From contig NZ_JTGN01000024.1 of the NCBI RefSeq assembly GCF_000797495.1, positions 1 through 64,000 of the forward strand: a DNA stretch of 64,000 bases. The letters are read 5' to 3'. The position numbers were made by a program, and so were the translations under genes. The DNA is from Robinsoniella peoriensis (GTDB lineage Bacteria > Bacillota > Clostridia > Lachnospirales > Lachnospiraceae). The notes beneath the pieces are model-generated. The model worked only from the letters and a program-made list of their open reading frames with translations, searched no databases and had not been told where the DNA came from. The stretch's first letter is position 1; each line of letters opens with the position of its first letter. Of this stretch, positions 54,381-63,986 are shown piece after piece.

Positions 54381-54426
54381 ATAAGCCCCCGAAGTATCCG
54401 ATTTATCCAATACTCCGGGGGCTTAT
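54381..54426. terminator. Hairpin between MATE and DUF2284 genes
   Basis: ATAAGCCCCCG pairs with CGGGGGCTTAT; inside it AGTA pairs with TACT. It lies between the convergent genes and probably terminates both. Confidence 0.75.
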
Positions 54427-54464
54427 ATAATCTCCTGATTCATCTTCTCAGGCATTTTCTATAT

Positions 54465-55001
54465 TTAAAAAAATATATTACTGAAATAAGTCACTGTATT
54501 TGCGCCGTTTATGTAATGGATCCCTGCCGCAGAGGCTTCTTTATTCACATAGATTCCAAAGCTTTCCACTGAGGGAAACATCTGATCCGGGAATCGGCAC
54601 GGTGCATCCGGGTAGGTACAGGATTTGCAATTCTGGCACCCTTCCGATGACAGCATCAGGATATCATCCCTGTCTTCCAGGAAGATTTCCCTTACCTTTT
54701 TACTCACCTCTTCATGCCTTTTTTTCGCATCCATCATCCCATCCCAGTCAAAGGAATCTTCCAGATTTGAAACCGTAGAAAAAACTACCACGTTTTTGTA
54801 TTTCATAGCCCGTTCCCTGCATTCCTCCAGTGTTCCAACCCCCGGAGGACATGCCCAGGTCTTCCCATACTGCCCGCACTGGTTGACTGCGCACATTTCT
54901 CTCACTTCATCCGAAAATACAATCTTCTCCACAGGTACCACCGCTGCCTCGTGTACCCCCGCTTCCTTGCATTTGCTTAATACTTCTTCCAGATCTCTCA
55001 T
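54465..55001 (-). CDS. DUF2284 Cys-rich metal-binding protein
   Basis: 178 aa. Cys motifs typical of DUF2284: MCAVNQCGQYGKTWACPPGVG and SEGCQNCKSCTYPDAPCRFPDQM; the second resembles a ferredoxin cluster loop. It probably carries an iron-sulfur cluster. It is the last gene on the strand after two UroD-family genes, 135 bp behind, and may supply electrons or metal to them; no activity is known for the family. GGGGGATTTTAC precedes the ATG. Confidence 0.8.
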   Translation of the reverse strand: MRDLEEVLSKCKEAGVHEAAVVPVEKIVFSDEVREMCAVNQCGQYGKTWACPPGVGTLEECRERAMKYKNVVVFSTVSNLEDSFDWDGMMDAKKRHEEVSKKVREIFLEDRDDILMLSSEGCQNCKSCTYPDAPCRFPDQMFPSVESFGIYVNKEASAAGIHYINGANTVTYFSNIFF

Positions 55002-55135
55002 GTAAAATCCCCCATTGTCATCGTCTGTTTTACAGACTCATTATCCGGGAAAACAGCTATTTGTGTTTCCCTCTTTGTTATTCTTATTGTACCAAAGCAG
55101 CGCATAAAAGCAAGTGGATTTTTATGATTTCTCCA

Positions 55136-56206
55136 TTAAAATACTTTTTTGCCTCTGTACTCCTCGGCTGTCTTTATCAGATAATCCGCTTCCTCAGGAG
55201 TACTGCAGTTCATGCGGTATAATACACCCTCTGGCCTTAACTGCTCCAACAGTACCGGCAGATCTTCCTTAACAATATCGATGTGGATCATCTTCCCCGC
55301 ATTCTGTATCTTTTTCAGCGTTTCAATCCAGTAAGCCGCCGTAGGCTGACCAGCTCCGTATACCCATTGAATGCCATCCAGCCCCTCCAGCTCCAGCAGG
55401 CTGTCCAGCTGCCGTAATGCGCCGGGTCCATCCAGGTGGAAAATAGTATGTTTCAGGAACCCGATTTCTTCTTTTAACTCAGGAATCACGAATTTCTGAT
55501 ACATTTCTTCAGAAATCATTCCTCCAAAATCACAGGATGTCACATACCAGCCCTGCTGATGGTAAATCCCCATCCAGTTGGAATTCCCCTGCTGCTTTTC
55601 TTGCAGAATATCATTCAGACTGTTATATACCTCCTTAAACCGCATGCACATTTCAAAATTCAATTTCTGTACCAGCTCCGGCTCTTCAAATATGTCAAAG
55701 CACAATTCCTGTGGTCCCCGTAATGATACCAGCCCATCTAATCCCGGATGGATATCTGTAATTCCAACCAGATAATCTCCACGGCTGTCATCCAGCATCG
55801 CTTTCGTCAGTTCCACAGTCTTACGAAACCAGATATTGTCTTCCTTTATGCAGCTTACATCAATATCCTCCAGTTTTTCAACATGGCTGGATGCCCAGCT
55901 GGTATCTTCCCCAAAAGTAATGCCGCATCCAAAGTATGCGCCAAATACGTCAGGTCCCAGGTTTGGACATACCAATGGATATGCTTCTCCTGCAAAATAT
56001 AAGGATTCCTGAAGTGCCCGCTCTCTTCTTACCACATATTCAGTATCCATCCACTGATCATACAGATTTTCTCTTTTTTCTGAAAATACAGATCGGTAAT
56101 CATATCGCGGCGCCCGTATGTCCATTAGCGGCCTATCATGATTTTCCTTTGCCCAATAGGCATCATAGCGTTTTTTGATCTTATCAAAGTTATCAATGTG
56201 AATCAT
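55136..56206 (-). CDS. UroD-superfamily protein lacking the zinc Cys
   Basis: 356 aa. UroD-like barrel starting MIHIDNFDKIKKRYDAYWAKENHDRPLMDIRAPR, with LVGITDIHPGLDGLVSLRGPQ. At the MtaA HxC position it reads HLD (His257, Asp259), and no later Cys replaces the third ligand. It may use a different metal or none, or act on another substrate. It directly follows the UroD gene at 56234 (27-bp gap) within a sugar-type ABC operon. AAAAGGGGGCTTAAA precedes the ATG. Confidence 0.78.
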   Translation of the reverse strand: MIHIDNFDKIKKRYDAYWAKENHDRPLMDIRAPRYDYRSVFSEKRENLYDQWMDTEYVVRRERALQESLYFAGEAYPLVCPNLGPDVFGAYFGCGITFGEDTSWASSHVEKLEDIDVSCIKEDNIWFRKTVELTKAMLDDSRGDYLVGITDIHPGLDGLVSLRGPQELCFDIFEEPELVQKLNFEMCMRFKEVYNSLNDILQEKQQGNSNWMGIYHQQGWYVTSCDFGGMISEEMYQKFVIPELKEEIGFLKHTIFHLDGPGALRQLDSLLELEGLDGIQWVYGAGQPTAAYWIETLKKIQNAGKMIHIDIVKEDLPVLLEQLRPEGVLYRMNCSTPEEADYLIKTAEEYRGKKVF

Positions 56207-56233
56207 TTTAAGCCCCCTTTTATGATATCTCCC

Positions 56234-57307
56234 CTAATAAGCCCCATATTCTTCCACTGCCTCGAAGAAAGCAATCAGATTCTCCCAGCTCACTTCCGGC
56301 TCCACCATATGATTGGGTCCAATGAGATATCCACCGTCTTTTCCAAGGATTTCAATACAACGTTTAACCTCTTTCTTCACCTGCTCCGGCGTACCAAAAG
56401 AAAGGTTGGTCTGGGCACTAACCCCTCCCCAAAACGCCAGCTTATCTCCATAGGTATCCTTTATTTTCTGCAAATCCATGCATTCAGGCTGGATCGGATT
56501 TAAAATGTTGACCCCTATCTCAATTAATTCCGGAATAATCTGGCACGGATTACCGCAGGAATGGTAAAAGACCGGTATATCAGGGGTTATCTCCCTTGCT
56601 CTCGCAATAATCCGTGCCAGTCTGGGCTTAAGGAACTCCCGCCAGGTATCCACTCCAATCAGCATTCCTGTCTGCATCCCCACATCATCCCCCAGCATAA
56701 GCACATCTATTCCGGCCTTTAGCATAAGTACTACCTGCTCCATACGCATCCGGGTGATGCGCTCCATTAATATCGTAATCGCCTCCGGCTCTGTTAACAT
56801 GTCCATCATAGTTTCTTCAAATCCCCGGATAGCCCAGGTTTTTTCAAAAATTGTCTGGGTCAGGCTTCCGCACACTGCAAGCCCTTTTTCATGGCACTTA
56901 TCCACATAAGACTTAAAATGTGCACTTCTCCTTGGTTCTAAAAAGTCCGGCAACGGAAATTCTTCTGCCTGCCGCTCTGTCATGCCGGCCTTAAAAGGGG
57001 AGATAATATGTTCAAAATGTAAATTCGTATCCCTGGATTTTCCGCTTCCCACGCCCCATTCATTGACAGAAAATCCTGGTTCCTGGTCTCTGCCCGCATA
57101 ATATTCCGAGAAATCCCTTTTTACTTCTGTTGGTGCAAAATCCAAAAACCGGATATCTAAGCCAAAGTATTCAAAATAATCATCACATCCCGTTCTTTTA
57201 CGGAATTCTGCTTCCAGCGCCGGACACAATCCCCAACTTAAATCCTTTGGAATTTTATCCGGAACCTTTCTGTTCACCACCGCCAATACCCGCTCTCTTC
57301 CATTCAT
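56234..57307 (-). CDS. UroD/MtaA-family protein
   Basis: 357 aa. Starts MNGRERVLAVVNRKVPDKIPKDLSWG; the zinc HxC motif is kept (His249, Cys251 in YHSCGNPC), but the third-ligand position reads LIGPNHMV, so Cys is replaced, perhaps by Asn or His. Probably a corrinoid- or thiol-linked methyltransferase relative, not a porphyrin decarboxylase. GGAGGATGGTATC precedes the ATG. Lies 95 bp after the second permease gene of the importer. Confidence 0.82.
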   Translation of the reverse strand: MNGRERVLAVVNRKVPDKIPKDLSWGLCPALEAEFRKRTGCDDYFEYFGLDIRFLDFAPTEVKRDFSEYYAGRDQEPGFSVNEWGVGSGKSRDTNLHFEHIISPFKAGMTERQAEEFPLPDFLEPRRSAHFKSYVDKCHEKGLAVCGSLTQTIFEKTWAIRGFEETMMDMLTEPEAITILMERITRMRMEQVVLMLKAGIDVLMLGDDVGMQTGMLIGVDTWREFLKPRLARIIARAREITPDIPVFYHSCGNPCQIIPELIEIGVNILNPIQPECMDLQKIKDTYGDKLAFWGGVSAQTNLSFGTPEQVKKEVKRCIEILGKDGGYLIGPNHMVEPEVSWENLIAFFEAVEEYGAY

Positions 57308-57401
57308 GATACCATCCTCCTGACTTTTATCTCATTTAATTACTGCCTTTGCTTTTGCTACCTTTACTACCTTTACCGGGCATTTACCGCTCACACTCCC
57401 G

Positions 57402-58235
57402 CTATTGCTTTACACTGCCCGCAGTCAGACCGTCTATAATATTTTTTTCAAACAATATAACAAATAATACAATGGGGATCATCATAATAGTTGCCAGAGC
57501 ACTGATTTTCTCCCATGGTACGTTATACTGGTTTATTCTTGGGATCAATGTCAGCCCCACACTCAGCGGTGTTGCTTTCCTGTTGGTAAAAACCAGCGGT
57601 ATCATAAACTCATTCATGGTATTAATAAAATTAATAATAGCCATGGTGGCAATTGCCGGCTTCATAAGTGGAAACAGTACCTTGAATATCTTGGTGCAGA
57701 CGTTTGCCCCGTCAACTGCAGCCGCTTCTTCTAACGAATAGGGTATCTGCTGTATGAAAGTCACAAAAGACATCGTGGTAAATGGTATAAACCCGCTGAC
57801 ATATAATATGATCAGACCCACGTGGGTATCGTGGAGATGCAGAGTCTTATATGTCTGAAACATGGGAATTAAGGTCATAATAACCGGCAGCATTGCAGAA
57901 AAAACCAACATAGAATAGGCCGCGCCTGATCCCCGGAATGTAAATCTGGCAAAGGAATACGCAGCCAGTATGCTTATTACAATTGTTGCGATAATGGCAA
58001 ATACGGCTACAATCAATGTATTGAACGCTAACCCAGTGACATCCACCTCTTTAAACAGCGTATAATAGTTCTGAAGTGTAGGATTCTCAGGAAAATAGGT
58101 AACCGGCGTAGTGAACAGCAATTCTTTTTCCGTAATGGACGATGTAAATATCCAGAATACCGGAAATAAGATGATCAGAGCCAGTATCATAGTTGTAATC
58201 CAGATAAAAATCCGATAACCTTTCGACTTTTTCAT
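57402..58235 (-). CDS. Sugar-type ABC transporter permease (MalG-like)
   Basis: 277 aa, six membrane segments, EAA loop SLEEAAAVDGANVCTKIFKVLFP. TAGGGGGTGGGAAA precedes the ATG, 11 bp after the partner permease. It forms the channel with the product of 58247-59134. The gene that follows on the strand is a UroD-family gene, not a glycosidase, which leaves open whether the cargo is a sugar. Confidence 0.92.
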   Translation of the reverse strand: MKKSKGYRIFIWITTMILALIILFPVFWIFTSSITEKELLFTTPVTYFPENPTLQNYYTLFKEVDVTGLAFNTLIVAVFAIIATIVISILAAYSFARFTFRGSGAAYSMLVFSAMLPVIMTLIPMFQTYKTLHLHDTHVGLIILYVSGFIPFTTMSFVTFIQQIPYSLEEAAAVDGANVCTKIFKVLFPLMKPAIATMAIINFINTMNEFMIPLVFTNRKATPLSVGLTLIPRINQYNVPWEKISALATIMMIPIVLFVILFEKNIIDGLTAGSVKQ

Positions 58236-58246
58236 TTTCCCACCCC

Positions 58247-59134
58247 CTAGTAGTCAATCTTTTTCTGCAGACGCATACCGCCACCTGCAACAATTACCAT
58301 GATCAGGAACAACATCATTGATATGGCTGATGCATATCCATAGTTCAGGTTTTTAAAGGCTTCTGTCGTTATCTTGTAACTAATTAAAGAGGTCTTAGCC
58401 CCCGGTCCTCCCTGGGTCATGGCATAGACCAGATCAAAGCTTGTCAGCCGCCAAAGAGTAAAAAATAATCCCATGGTAATCAGAACCCGCTTAATATGCG
58501 GTATGGTAATTGCTAAAAAACGTTTAACGGCACCTGCACCATCCATGGCTGCTGATTCATACAATTCCAGTGAAACACTTTGCAATGCCGCTAACACCAT
58601 AATCGCAAAAAACGGCACATTTTTCCAGACGTCTACGATGATAACTGCCGCCTGGGCACCTGCAGGATTTACCAGCCATGCAAAATTAAAATTAGATTGG
58701 CTGAGCCTTGAGAACAGGTCATTTACAAATCCATAAGTATCGTTAAACGCCCATTGTGCTGCTATACCAATGACGATCGTAGGCATCGCCCATGGTATCA
58801 GAACTATGGAACGCAAAAATTTTTTCCCTTTGAATTTTACGTTTAAAACTAAAGCCAGCATTATGCCTAAAGTCATAATTAATATAACGGAAATGATAGT
58901 AAAGATCAGAGTAAAGCGAATAGATTCCTGCACACCAGGATCTTTCAACAGCTTTACATAATTTTGAAATCCTACAAATTTCTTTGTCTGTGTGATCATT
59001 TTATAATTTAAAAGACTGTACCACGCTGTCGTAATCATCGGATAAATAATGGTGGCGCCCCTTACGAGCAGCGCCGGCAGTACCAGTGCCCAGGCTACCA
59101 GCACTCTCTTTTTTCCCATTGACATTTTTTTCAT
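58247..59134 (-). CDS. Sugar-type ABC transporter permease (MalF-like)
   Basis: 295 aa, six membrane segments, EAA loop ELYESAAMDGAGAVKRFLAITIPH. The ATG at 59134 follows GAGGGGAAGGTTGCGGG. Between it and the binding-protein gene is a 125-bp gap with two hairpins. Heterodimer partner of 57402-58235. Confidence 0.92.
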   Translation of the reverse strand: MKKMSMGKKRVLVAWALVLPALLVRGATIIYPMITTAWYSLLNYKMITQTKKFVGFQNYVKLLKDPGVQESIRFTLIFTIISVILIMTLGIMLALVLNVKFKGKKFLRSIVLIPWAMPTIVIGIAAQWAFNDTYGFVNDLFSRLSQSNFNFAWLVNPAGAQAAVIIVDVWKNVPFFAIMVLAALQSVSLELYESAAMDGAGAVKRFLAITIPHIKRVLITMGLFFTLWRLTSFDLVYAMTQGGPGAKTSLISYKITTEAFKNLNYGYASAISMMLFLIMVIVAGGGMRLQKKIDY

Positions 59135-59157
59135 CCCGCAACCTTCCCCTCTTTTTC

Positions 59158-59202
59158 TATCTGCCTGCCGCAGATGCCAAGAGGGAACCCCGCAGTGTTC
59201 CC
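59158..59202 (-). other. Two hairpins between binding-protein and permease genes
   Basis: ATCTGC/GCAGAT (59159-59175) and GGGAAC/GTTCCC (59183-59202). No T-run follows in the operon direction; they may protect the upstream binding-protein mRNA or thin out read-through. Confidence 0.5.
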
Positions 59203-59259
59203 CCTTTTATTCTTACGGCCTGTAAAATACTGTAACGGACTGATAAAGTGCAGTTACTT

Positions 59260-60621
59260 TTATTCTTCAACCAGAGCCTGAATCTCTGCAGTAGCTTTTT
59301 CTACACATTCGTCCAAAGACATTTGATTGGTCAGATAGGACTGTGCATAGGTCTCCGCAACCTCCATAAGCTCATTTACCGTTGCCGGCATCGGTCTTGG
59401 AACTAACGAACCTGCTGCCGAATATTCTTCCAGCGCCTGGCCTGCCCGGTTTACTTCCTTAGCCTCCGGTTTTGCCATTACCTTAGCATGAGAAGAACCT
59501 TCCATCTGAAGATTGCACATCTGTCCTTCTTCACTGGCCCATACCTTAAGCACTTCTTTTGCTGCATCCACTTTTTTAGAATTCTTATTAATTGCCATAT
59601 GCCAACCTGCTACGATAGTATGGTTTGTTTTAAATACCGGCATGGGTTCAATCTGTATGTTATCCCCCCATTTATCTCCGCAGACATCTGCCAGGTAAGC
59701 CCACTGGAACACCATTCCGTATTTGTTGTCGATAATCTTCTGGTTCATGGCATCATAGCTGTCACCAAGTGCTGCTTCCGATACCACTTTATCTTTATAA
59801 AGCATATCATACATAAACTGCAGTGCTTCTTTTGACTCCGGTTTTGTCCAATCATATATATCACCCTCAAAACAATACATCCACCGGATTAAATCATTAT
59901 ATAACTGTCCTCCCTTTGACCAGGCTGCGCCATATCCATAAGCCTCCTCATTCGTCATAGCCTTTGCCGCTTCCAGAAATTCATCTGTATTCGTGGGAAT
60001 CTTTGCGCCCGCCTTGTCAAATACCTCTTTGTTAATAAACAGATACATGGCATTCAATTCCTGGGGCAGCAAATAATAATTTCCATCTGCACTCTTGCAG
60101 ATCCGTTCCAGAACATCTGCCGGATAATTTTCTTTTTCAGCCTCAATAATTTCATTAATGGGTTCCAGATAGCCTGCTGTACTGTATGTAACGCCTAATA
60201 ACTCGTCCACATGCACAATATCAAAAGAATCATCTCCGGCAGTCAGTATCGAACTCAGTTTCGTTACAACATCCGGATAATTAGTCGGTGCAACCACTCC
60301 CTCAACGATTATGCCTGTTTTCTCTTTTACCAGATCAACAAAGGGCTGCCATCCTTCCATATCTACATTTCGCGTATATACCGTAACCGTTTCTCCCGCA
60401 AATGGCTGATCGCTTCCTTTCTCCGGCGCTTCGCTTTCCTGTACAGATGACGATTCTGCTCCCTGTGAATCCTTTGTATCTGTCATCTTCTCTGTGCTTT
60501 CAGAACTCGTTCCCGCACTTCCTTTTGTTTCTCCTGCCCCGCTGTTACCTGAACCGCCGCATGCTGTCAGACTTGCTGCCAGTGCCAATGTTAATAAAAC
60601 GCTGATAAACCTCTTCTTCAT
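59260..60621 (-). CDS. Extracellular solute-binding lipoprotein
   Basis: 453 aa. Lipobox LTAC at about residues 18-21 (SLTACGG), a Ser/Thr/Glu/Gly linker to about residue 75, then a family 1 solute-binding fold (TVYTRNVDMEGWQPFVDLVKEKTGI ... VTKLSSILTAGDDSFDIVHVDELLG). GAAGGAGAGGGTACT precedes the ATG. It is preceded by the terminator of the two-component genes and so has its own promoter. Cargo unknown; association with UroD-type enzymes makes a methylated compound conceivable. Confidence 0.92.
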   Translation of the reverse strand: MKKRFISVLLTLALAASLTACGGSGNSGAGETKGSAGTSSESTEKMTDTKDSQGAESSSVQESEAPEKGSDQPFAGETVTVYTRNVDMEGWQPFVDLVKEKTGIIVEGVVAPTNYPDVVTKLSSILTAGDDSFDIVHVDELLGVTYSTAGYLEPINEIIEAEKENYPADVLERICKSADGNYYLLPQELNAMYLFINKEVFDKAGAKIPTNTDEFLEAAKAMTNEEAYGYGAAWSKGGQLYNDLIRWMYCFEGDIYDWTKPESKEALQFMYDMLYKDKVVSEAALGDSYDAMNQKIIDNKYGMVFQWAYLADVCGDKWGDNIQIEPMPVFKTNHTIVAGWHMAINKNSKKVDAAKEVLKVWASEEGQMCNLQMEGSSHAKVMAKPEAKEVNRAGQALEEYSAAGSLVPRPMPATVNELMEVAETYAQSYLTNQMSLDECVEKATAEIQALVEE

Positions 60622-60671
60622 AGTACCCTCTCCTTCACTTGTTTGATATAACTAATATAGATTTTATCCGT

Positions 60672-60708
60672 AAAAAAAACAATGTACCAATTTCTAGGAA
60701 ATGGTACA
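60672..60708 (-). terminator. Terminator of the two-component operon
   Basis: On the minus strand TGTACCA...TGGTACA (7 bp plus partial inner pairing) is followed by ATTGTTTTTTTT. It separates the response regulator gene from the binding-protein gene. Confidence 0.85.
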
Positions 60709-60738
60709 CTTTTCTTATATCTTCTATTATATTTTCTA

Positions 60739-62250
60739 TTATTTGTTCAGAAAATGGTTCTTGTATTCCTGTGGCAATTCCCCTGTACGTGCCCGAAATA
60801 CTTTTGAAAAGTATCTGGATGAGTTATATCCGATCATCGCAGATATCTCGCTGATTTTATAATTTCCGGACTTCAACAGCTCTTTCGCCTTTGCAATTCT
60901 TAAATTTGTTACATAATCATTGTAATTGCTGCCCGTCTTCGACTTAAACAACGCCGAAAAATAGCTCTGGTTAAAATAGAAAACACTGCAGATTTTCTGG
61001 GTAGAGATATCCTGGGTAAAGTTTAAATGAATATAATTGATTACCTCATCGATTGTTCCGCCATAATGCTTCCCCTGAATCTGTTCTAATGCCTTGCATG
61101 CAGGCACTGCAAATGAATAAAATCGTTCCATCAGCCGTTTTGTGTCCGGTGCTGCCGTTAACTGAGAGAAAATATCCTTTTGTTCAAATTCCGGCGGTAA
61201 AACCGTATTTTCTTCGCACAGATTCCATATTTCCTTTGCACATTTTTGTACAAACGAATAAATGACATAAGGCGGCAGAGATATCTTATAACGATCTGCA
61301 GTCTCCTGTACTAACTCCAGTACCTGTTCCCTGTTTTGAAGATGAAGTGCACTTTCTACCACTGAGATATCCCTGGCATAAATGCTGCCGGGACTTTTAT
61401 ATGTATATGGGAGGCGCTCAAACAAGCAGCAGCGGTCCTCTCTGCACTGGGCCTCATATAATGCTGCTTTCGCCTTCCTGTATGACATGGGTATTTCCCT
61501 CATTCCTGATACGGTATCCCCGATTCCCATAGCAGCGTTTCCCCCCTGCCCTTTTGCATATGCCAGCAGTTCCATCCAGATCTTTTCAATTGCATGTTCC
61601 CGGGTATCTACCCCTACCAGGATAATAATGATCAGCCCGTTCTTGTTGTAAACAATGTATTGCTCATATGTCTGCTTTTGCAGAATTTCATCACAGTATA
61701 TTCTGACCTTTTCCGTATCCCATCCATTTTTCCCGCCGTCATATCCGTTCACTGCCAGAACCCTGTGGGGCATCTGCTGCTGCAATTGCTCTATATGTTC
61801 TTCATCTGCAGACATAACTTCCTCTTCCAGCACCTTATCATAAATCGTGGACTGTAATTTTTTCCTGATCTTATTTTTATTCCCGATCACCCGTTGTGCA
61901 TCTTCCAGCATTTTCTTAAGCAGCGCCGGATTGATCGGCTTATTGATATAGTCCAGAACCTGATAACGTATCGCCGCTCTGGCATATTCAAATTCACTGT
62001 ATCCGCTGAGCAGAACAAATTCACAGGTAATATCCTGCTCCCTGCAAGCACCAATCAGCTGAATGCCATCCCATTTTGGCATCATAATATCACAAATTAC
62101 CAGATCCGGCTTTTTTTCCCGGATGGCATCGTAAGCCGAGACTCCATTTTCACAAGTCTGCAGCAGTTCAAATCCTTCTGTTTCTTTTACAAATCTCCCG
62201 ATTCCTTCCCGTATGACTTTCTCGTCATCTACTACAATAACCTTGATCAT
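60739..62250 (-). CDS. YesN-type response regulator, AraC output
   Basis: 503 aa. Receiver domain 1-125 with Asp54 in ICDIMMPKWDG and Lys in YINKPINP; a long middle region; C-terminal AraC helix-turn-helix pair (ISTQKICSVFYFNQSYFSALFKSKTGSNYNDYV ... KISEISAMIGYNSSRYFSKVFRARTGELPQEYK). It overlaps the kinase gene by 4 bp (ATGA). It presumably activates the ABC-UroD operon downstream. Confidence 0.93.
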   Translation of the reverse strand: MIKVIVVDDEKVIREGIGRFVKETEGFELLQTCENGVSAYDAIREKKPDLVICDIMMPKWDGIQLIGACREQDITCEFVLLSGYSEFEYARAAIRYQVLDYINKPINPALLKKMLEDAQRVIGNKNKIRKKLQSTIYDKVLEEEVMSADEEHIEQLQQQMPHRVLAVNGYDGGKNGWDTEKVRIYCDEILQKQTYEQYIVYNKNGLIIIILVGVDTREHAIEKIWMELLAYAKGQGGNAAMGIGDTVSGMREIPMSYRKAKAALYEAQCREDRCCLFERLPYTYKSPGSIYARDISVVESALHLQNREQVLELVQETADRYKISLPPYVIYSFVQKCAKEIWNLCEENTVLPPEFEQKDIFSQLTAAPDTKRLMERFYSFAVPACKALEQIQGKHYGGTIDEVINYIHLNFTQDISTQKICSVFYFNQSYFSALFKSKTGSNYNDYVTNLRIAKAKELLKSGNYKISEISAMIGYNSSRYFSKVFRARTGELPQEYKNHFLNK

Positions 62251-63986
62251 TTTTTTCCCTCCGCAATTGGTATTAAAATCTCAATTCTTGTATAATGTCC
62301 CACACGGCTTTTTATTTCCAGGCCTTTTTCCACAGAGTAAGTCAGACAGATTCTTTTGTTAACATTAGAGAGCCCTATGCTCTCCTTTATTGTTCCTTCC
62401 GTACTCTGATATACCTCCCTTATTTTCTGCTGTTCCATACCATTTCCGTTATCAAATACCATAATTTTCAGCATGTTTTCCTCAATACGAAGTTTTATAA
62501 CCAGTACACCGTCTTTCTTATCCTTTAAACCATGTACGACTGCATTTTCAACTAGCGGCTGAATAATCAGGCATGGTATAACCTGCTTTAATGCTTCTTC
62601 CTCTACATCATAAAAAGCTTCAAAAGAGTGGTCATAACGAATCTCCTGAATATACAGATAATTCTTAATCTGCAGAATTTCCTGACTTGCTGTTACATAT
62701 TTCCCATACTGATAAGTCGTATATCTCAGCATGTCGCCCAGGCAGGTAATCATATTTGTAACCTCAGGCATATCCAGGAACATCACCTTCCAGTTAATAG
62801 TATCCAATGTATTAAATATAAAATGTGGATTAATCTGGGATTGCAGCGCCTCTATCCTGGCGTTTTTTTCATTCAGGCTTATGACATAATTCTCATTGAC
62901 CAGGTTCTGTATCCGCGTGAGCATATGATTAAAATCTTCCGCAATATTTTCAATCTCACTGTATCCGCTGGCATCTACTTTTCTGGCAATGTCAGTTATT
63001 CCAATATCCTGAATCTGATCCACAAAGGTATGCATAGGCTTTGTTAACTTTTTCGAAATCAAAAGCACTAATATCAAATTTAATATAACTAAAATAATAA
63101 GAAACTCAATCAATGTATTCTTAAAAGAGCTGATTGAAAGGCTGATATCCTGAACCGGTGTCACAATTACCAGCTTCTGCTCCAGAGATTCAATCTCACG
63201 CTCCAGCATTTGTGGTGATGTACTGCCATCTGAATCTTCTTTTACCACTTCCGATAATAATTGACCGTTAAGATCATCCCGGGTAGCATAAGTCACTTCA
63301 CCGTCCCCATTTAATAACATAGCATAACTACCCGGTGTCGTAACTGCATTTTTCAAAATATCCCGGATATACTGCCCACGGATCATGACCATAACCGTCC
63401 CTGTAATCTGATCATCTTTCAGAACATTTTTAAAATCCTTAATCGTTCTTGCAAATATAATGCTATGTTCCTTTCCCACATCATAGCATTTAATTGCTCC
63501 TTTATTTCTGATTACCGGTTCCTGCGCCTGTTCCCGGTAAGCCCGGTGTACCTGATAGGTCGTACTGCTGTAATTCTTGATCAAATAGATATCTGTCTTT
63601 GCTGAATCCTCCAGAAAAATACCTACCGAATGTATAAAATTATAAGACAGCAGATAATCATAACACAGGCTCTCAGCCTCAAAAGCCAGGGATTGACGCT
63701 GGGCATTATTTTCAAATTCCCCTCTGAATATCCGGCTGCAAATATCATTCAGGTTTGCATCCGAATACATTTTTAACGTAAGATCATTTAAATAAAACCG
63801 GACATCATCAAAATTTTTATTAATATTTTCCGCTGCAATTCGATTATTTTCCAAAATATTAGACTTTGCTATTTTGAAATACTGGGAGTTGATCAGATAA
63901 AAGAACAGCAGGAAACTGACCACATTTAGAGAAATAAAAAAAATGGAAATGCTGAATGCGATACTTTTAGATCTTTTCTTTTTCAT
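62247..63986 (-). CDS. YesM-type sensor histidine kinase
   Basis: 579 aa. Membrane segments at about 8-32 and 288-312 around an extracytoplasmic sensor domain, a HAMP linker, His_kinase domain with LQSQINPHFIFNTLDTINWK (His388) and HATPase with VENAVVHGLKDKKDG and DNGNGM. The ATG lies 14 bp inside the right edge of the window, preceded by GGGAGGATTGCCCT, so the gene is complete. Paired with the response regulator at 60739; its signal is unknown. Confidence 0.93.
   Translation of the reverse strand: MKKKRSKSIAFSISIFFISLNVVSFLLFFYLINSQYFKIAKSNILENNRIAAENINKNFDDVRFYLNDLTLKMYSDANLNDICSRIFRGEFENNAQRQSLAFEAESLCYDYLLSYNFIHSVGIFLEDSAKTDIYLIKNYSSTTYQVHRAYREQAQEPVIRNKGAIKCYDVGKEHSIIFARTIKDFKNVLKDDQITGTVMVMIRGQYIRDILKNAVTTPGSYAMLLNGDGEVTYATRDDLNGQLLSEVVKEDSDGSTSPQMLEREIESLEQKLVIVTPVQDISLSISSFKNTLIEFLIILVILNLILVLLISKKLTKPMHTFVDQIQDIGITDIARKVDASGYSEIENIAEDFNHMLTRIQNLVNENYVISLNEKNARIEALQSQINPHFIFNTLDTINWKVMFLDMPEVTNMITCLGDMLRYTTYQYGKYVTASQEILQIKNYLYIQEIRYDHSFEAFYDVEEEALKQVIPCLIIQPLVENAVVHGLKDKKDGVLVIKLRIEENMLKIMVFDNGNGMEQQKIREVYQSTEGTIKESIGLSNVNKRICLTYSVEKGLEIKSRVGHYTRIEILIPIAEGKK

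Noticed and set aside
40821-57307. UroD-family genes considered as haem-pathway hemE
   Set aside because: Context of CobW, corrinoid and transporter genes, and MtaA-type HxC or its variants at the zinc position, instead of a haem operon.
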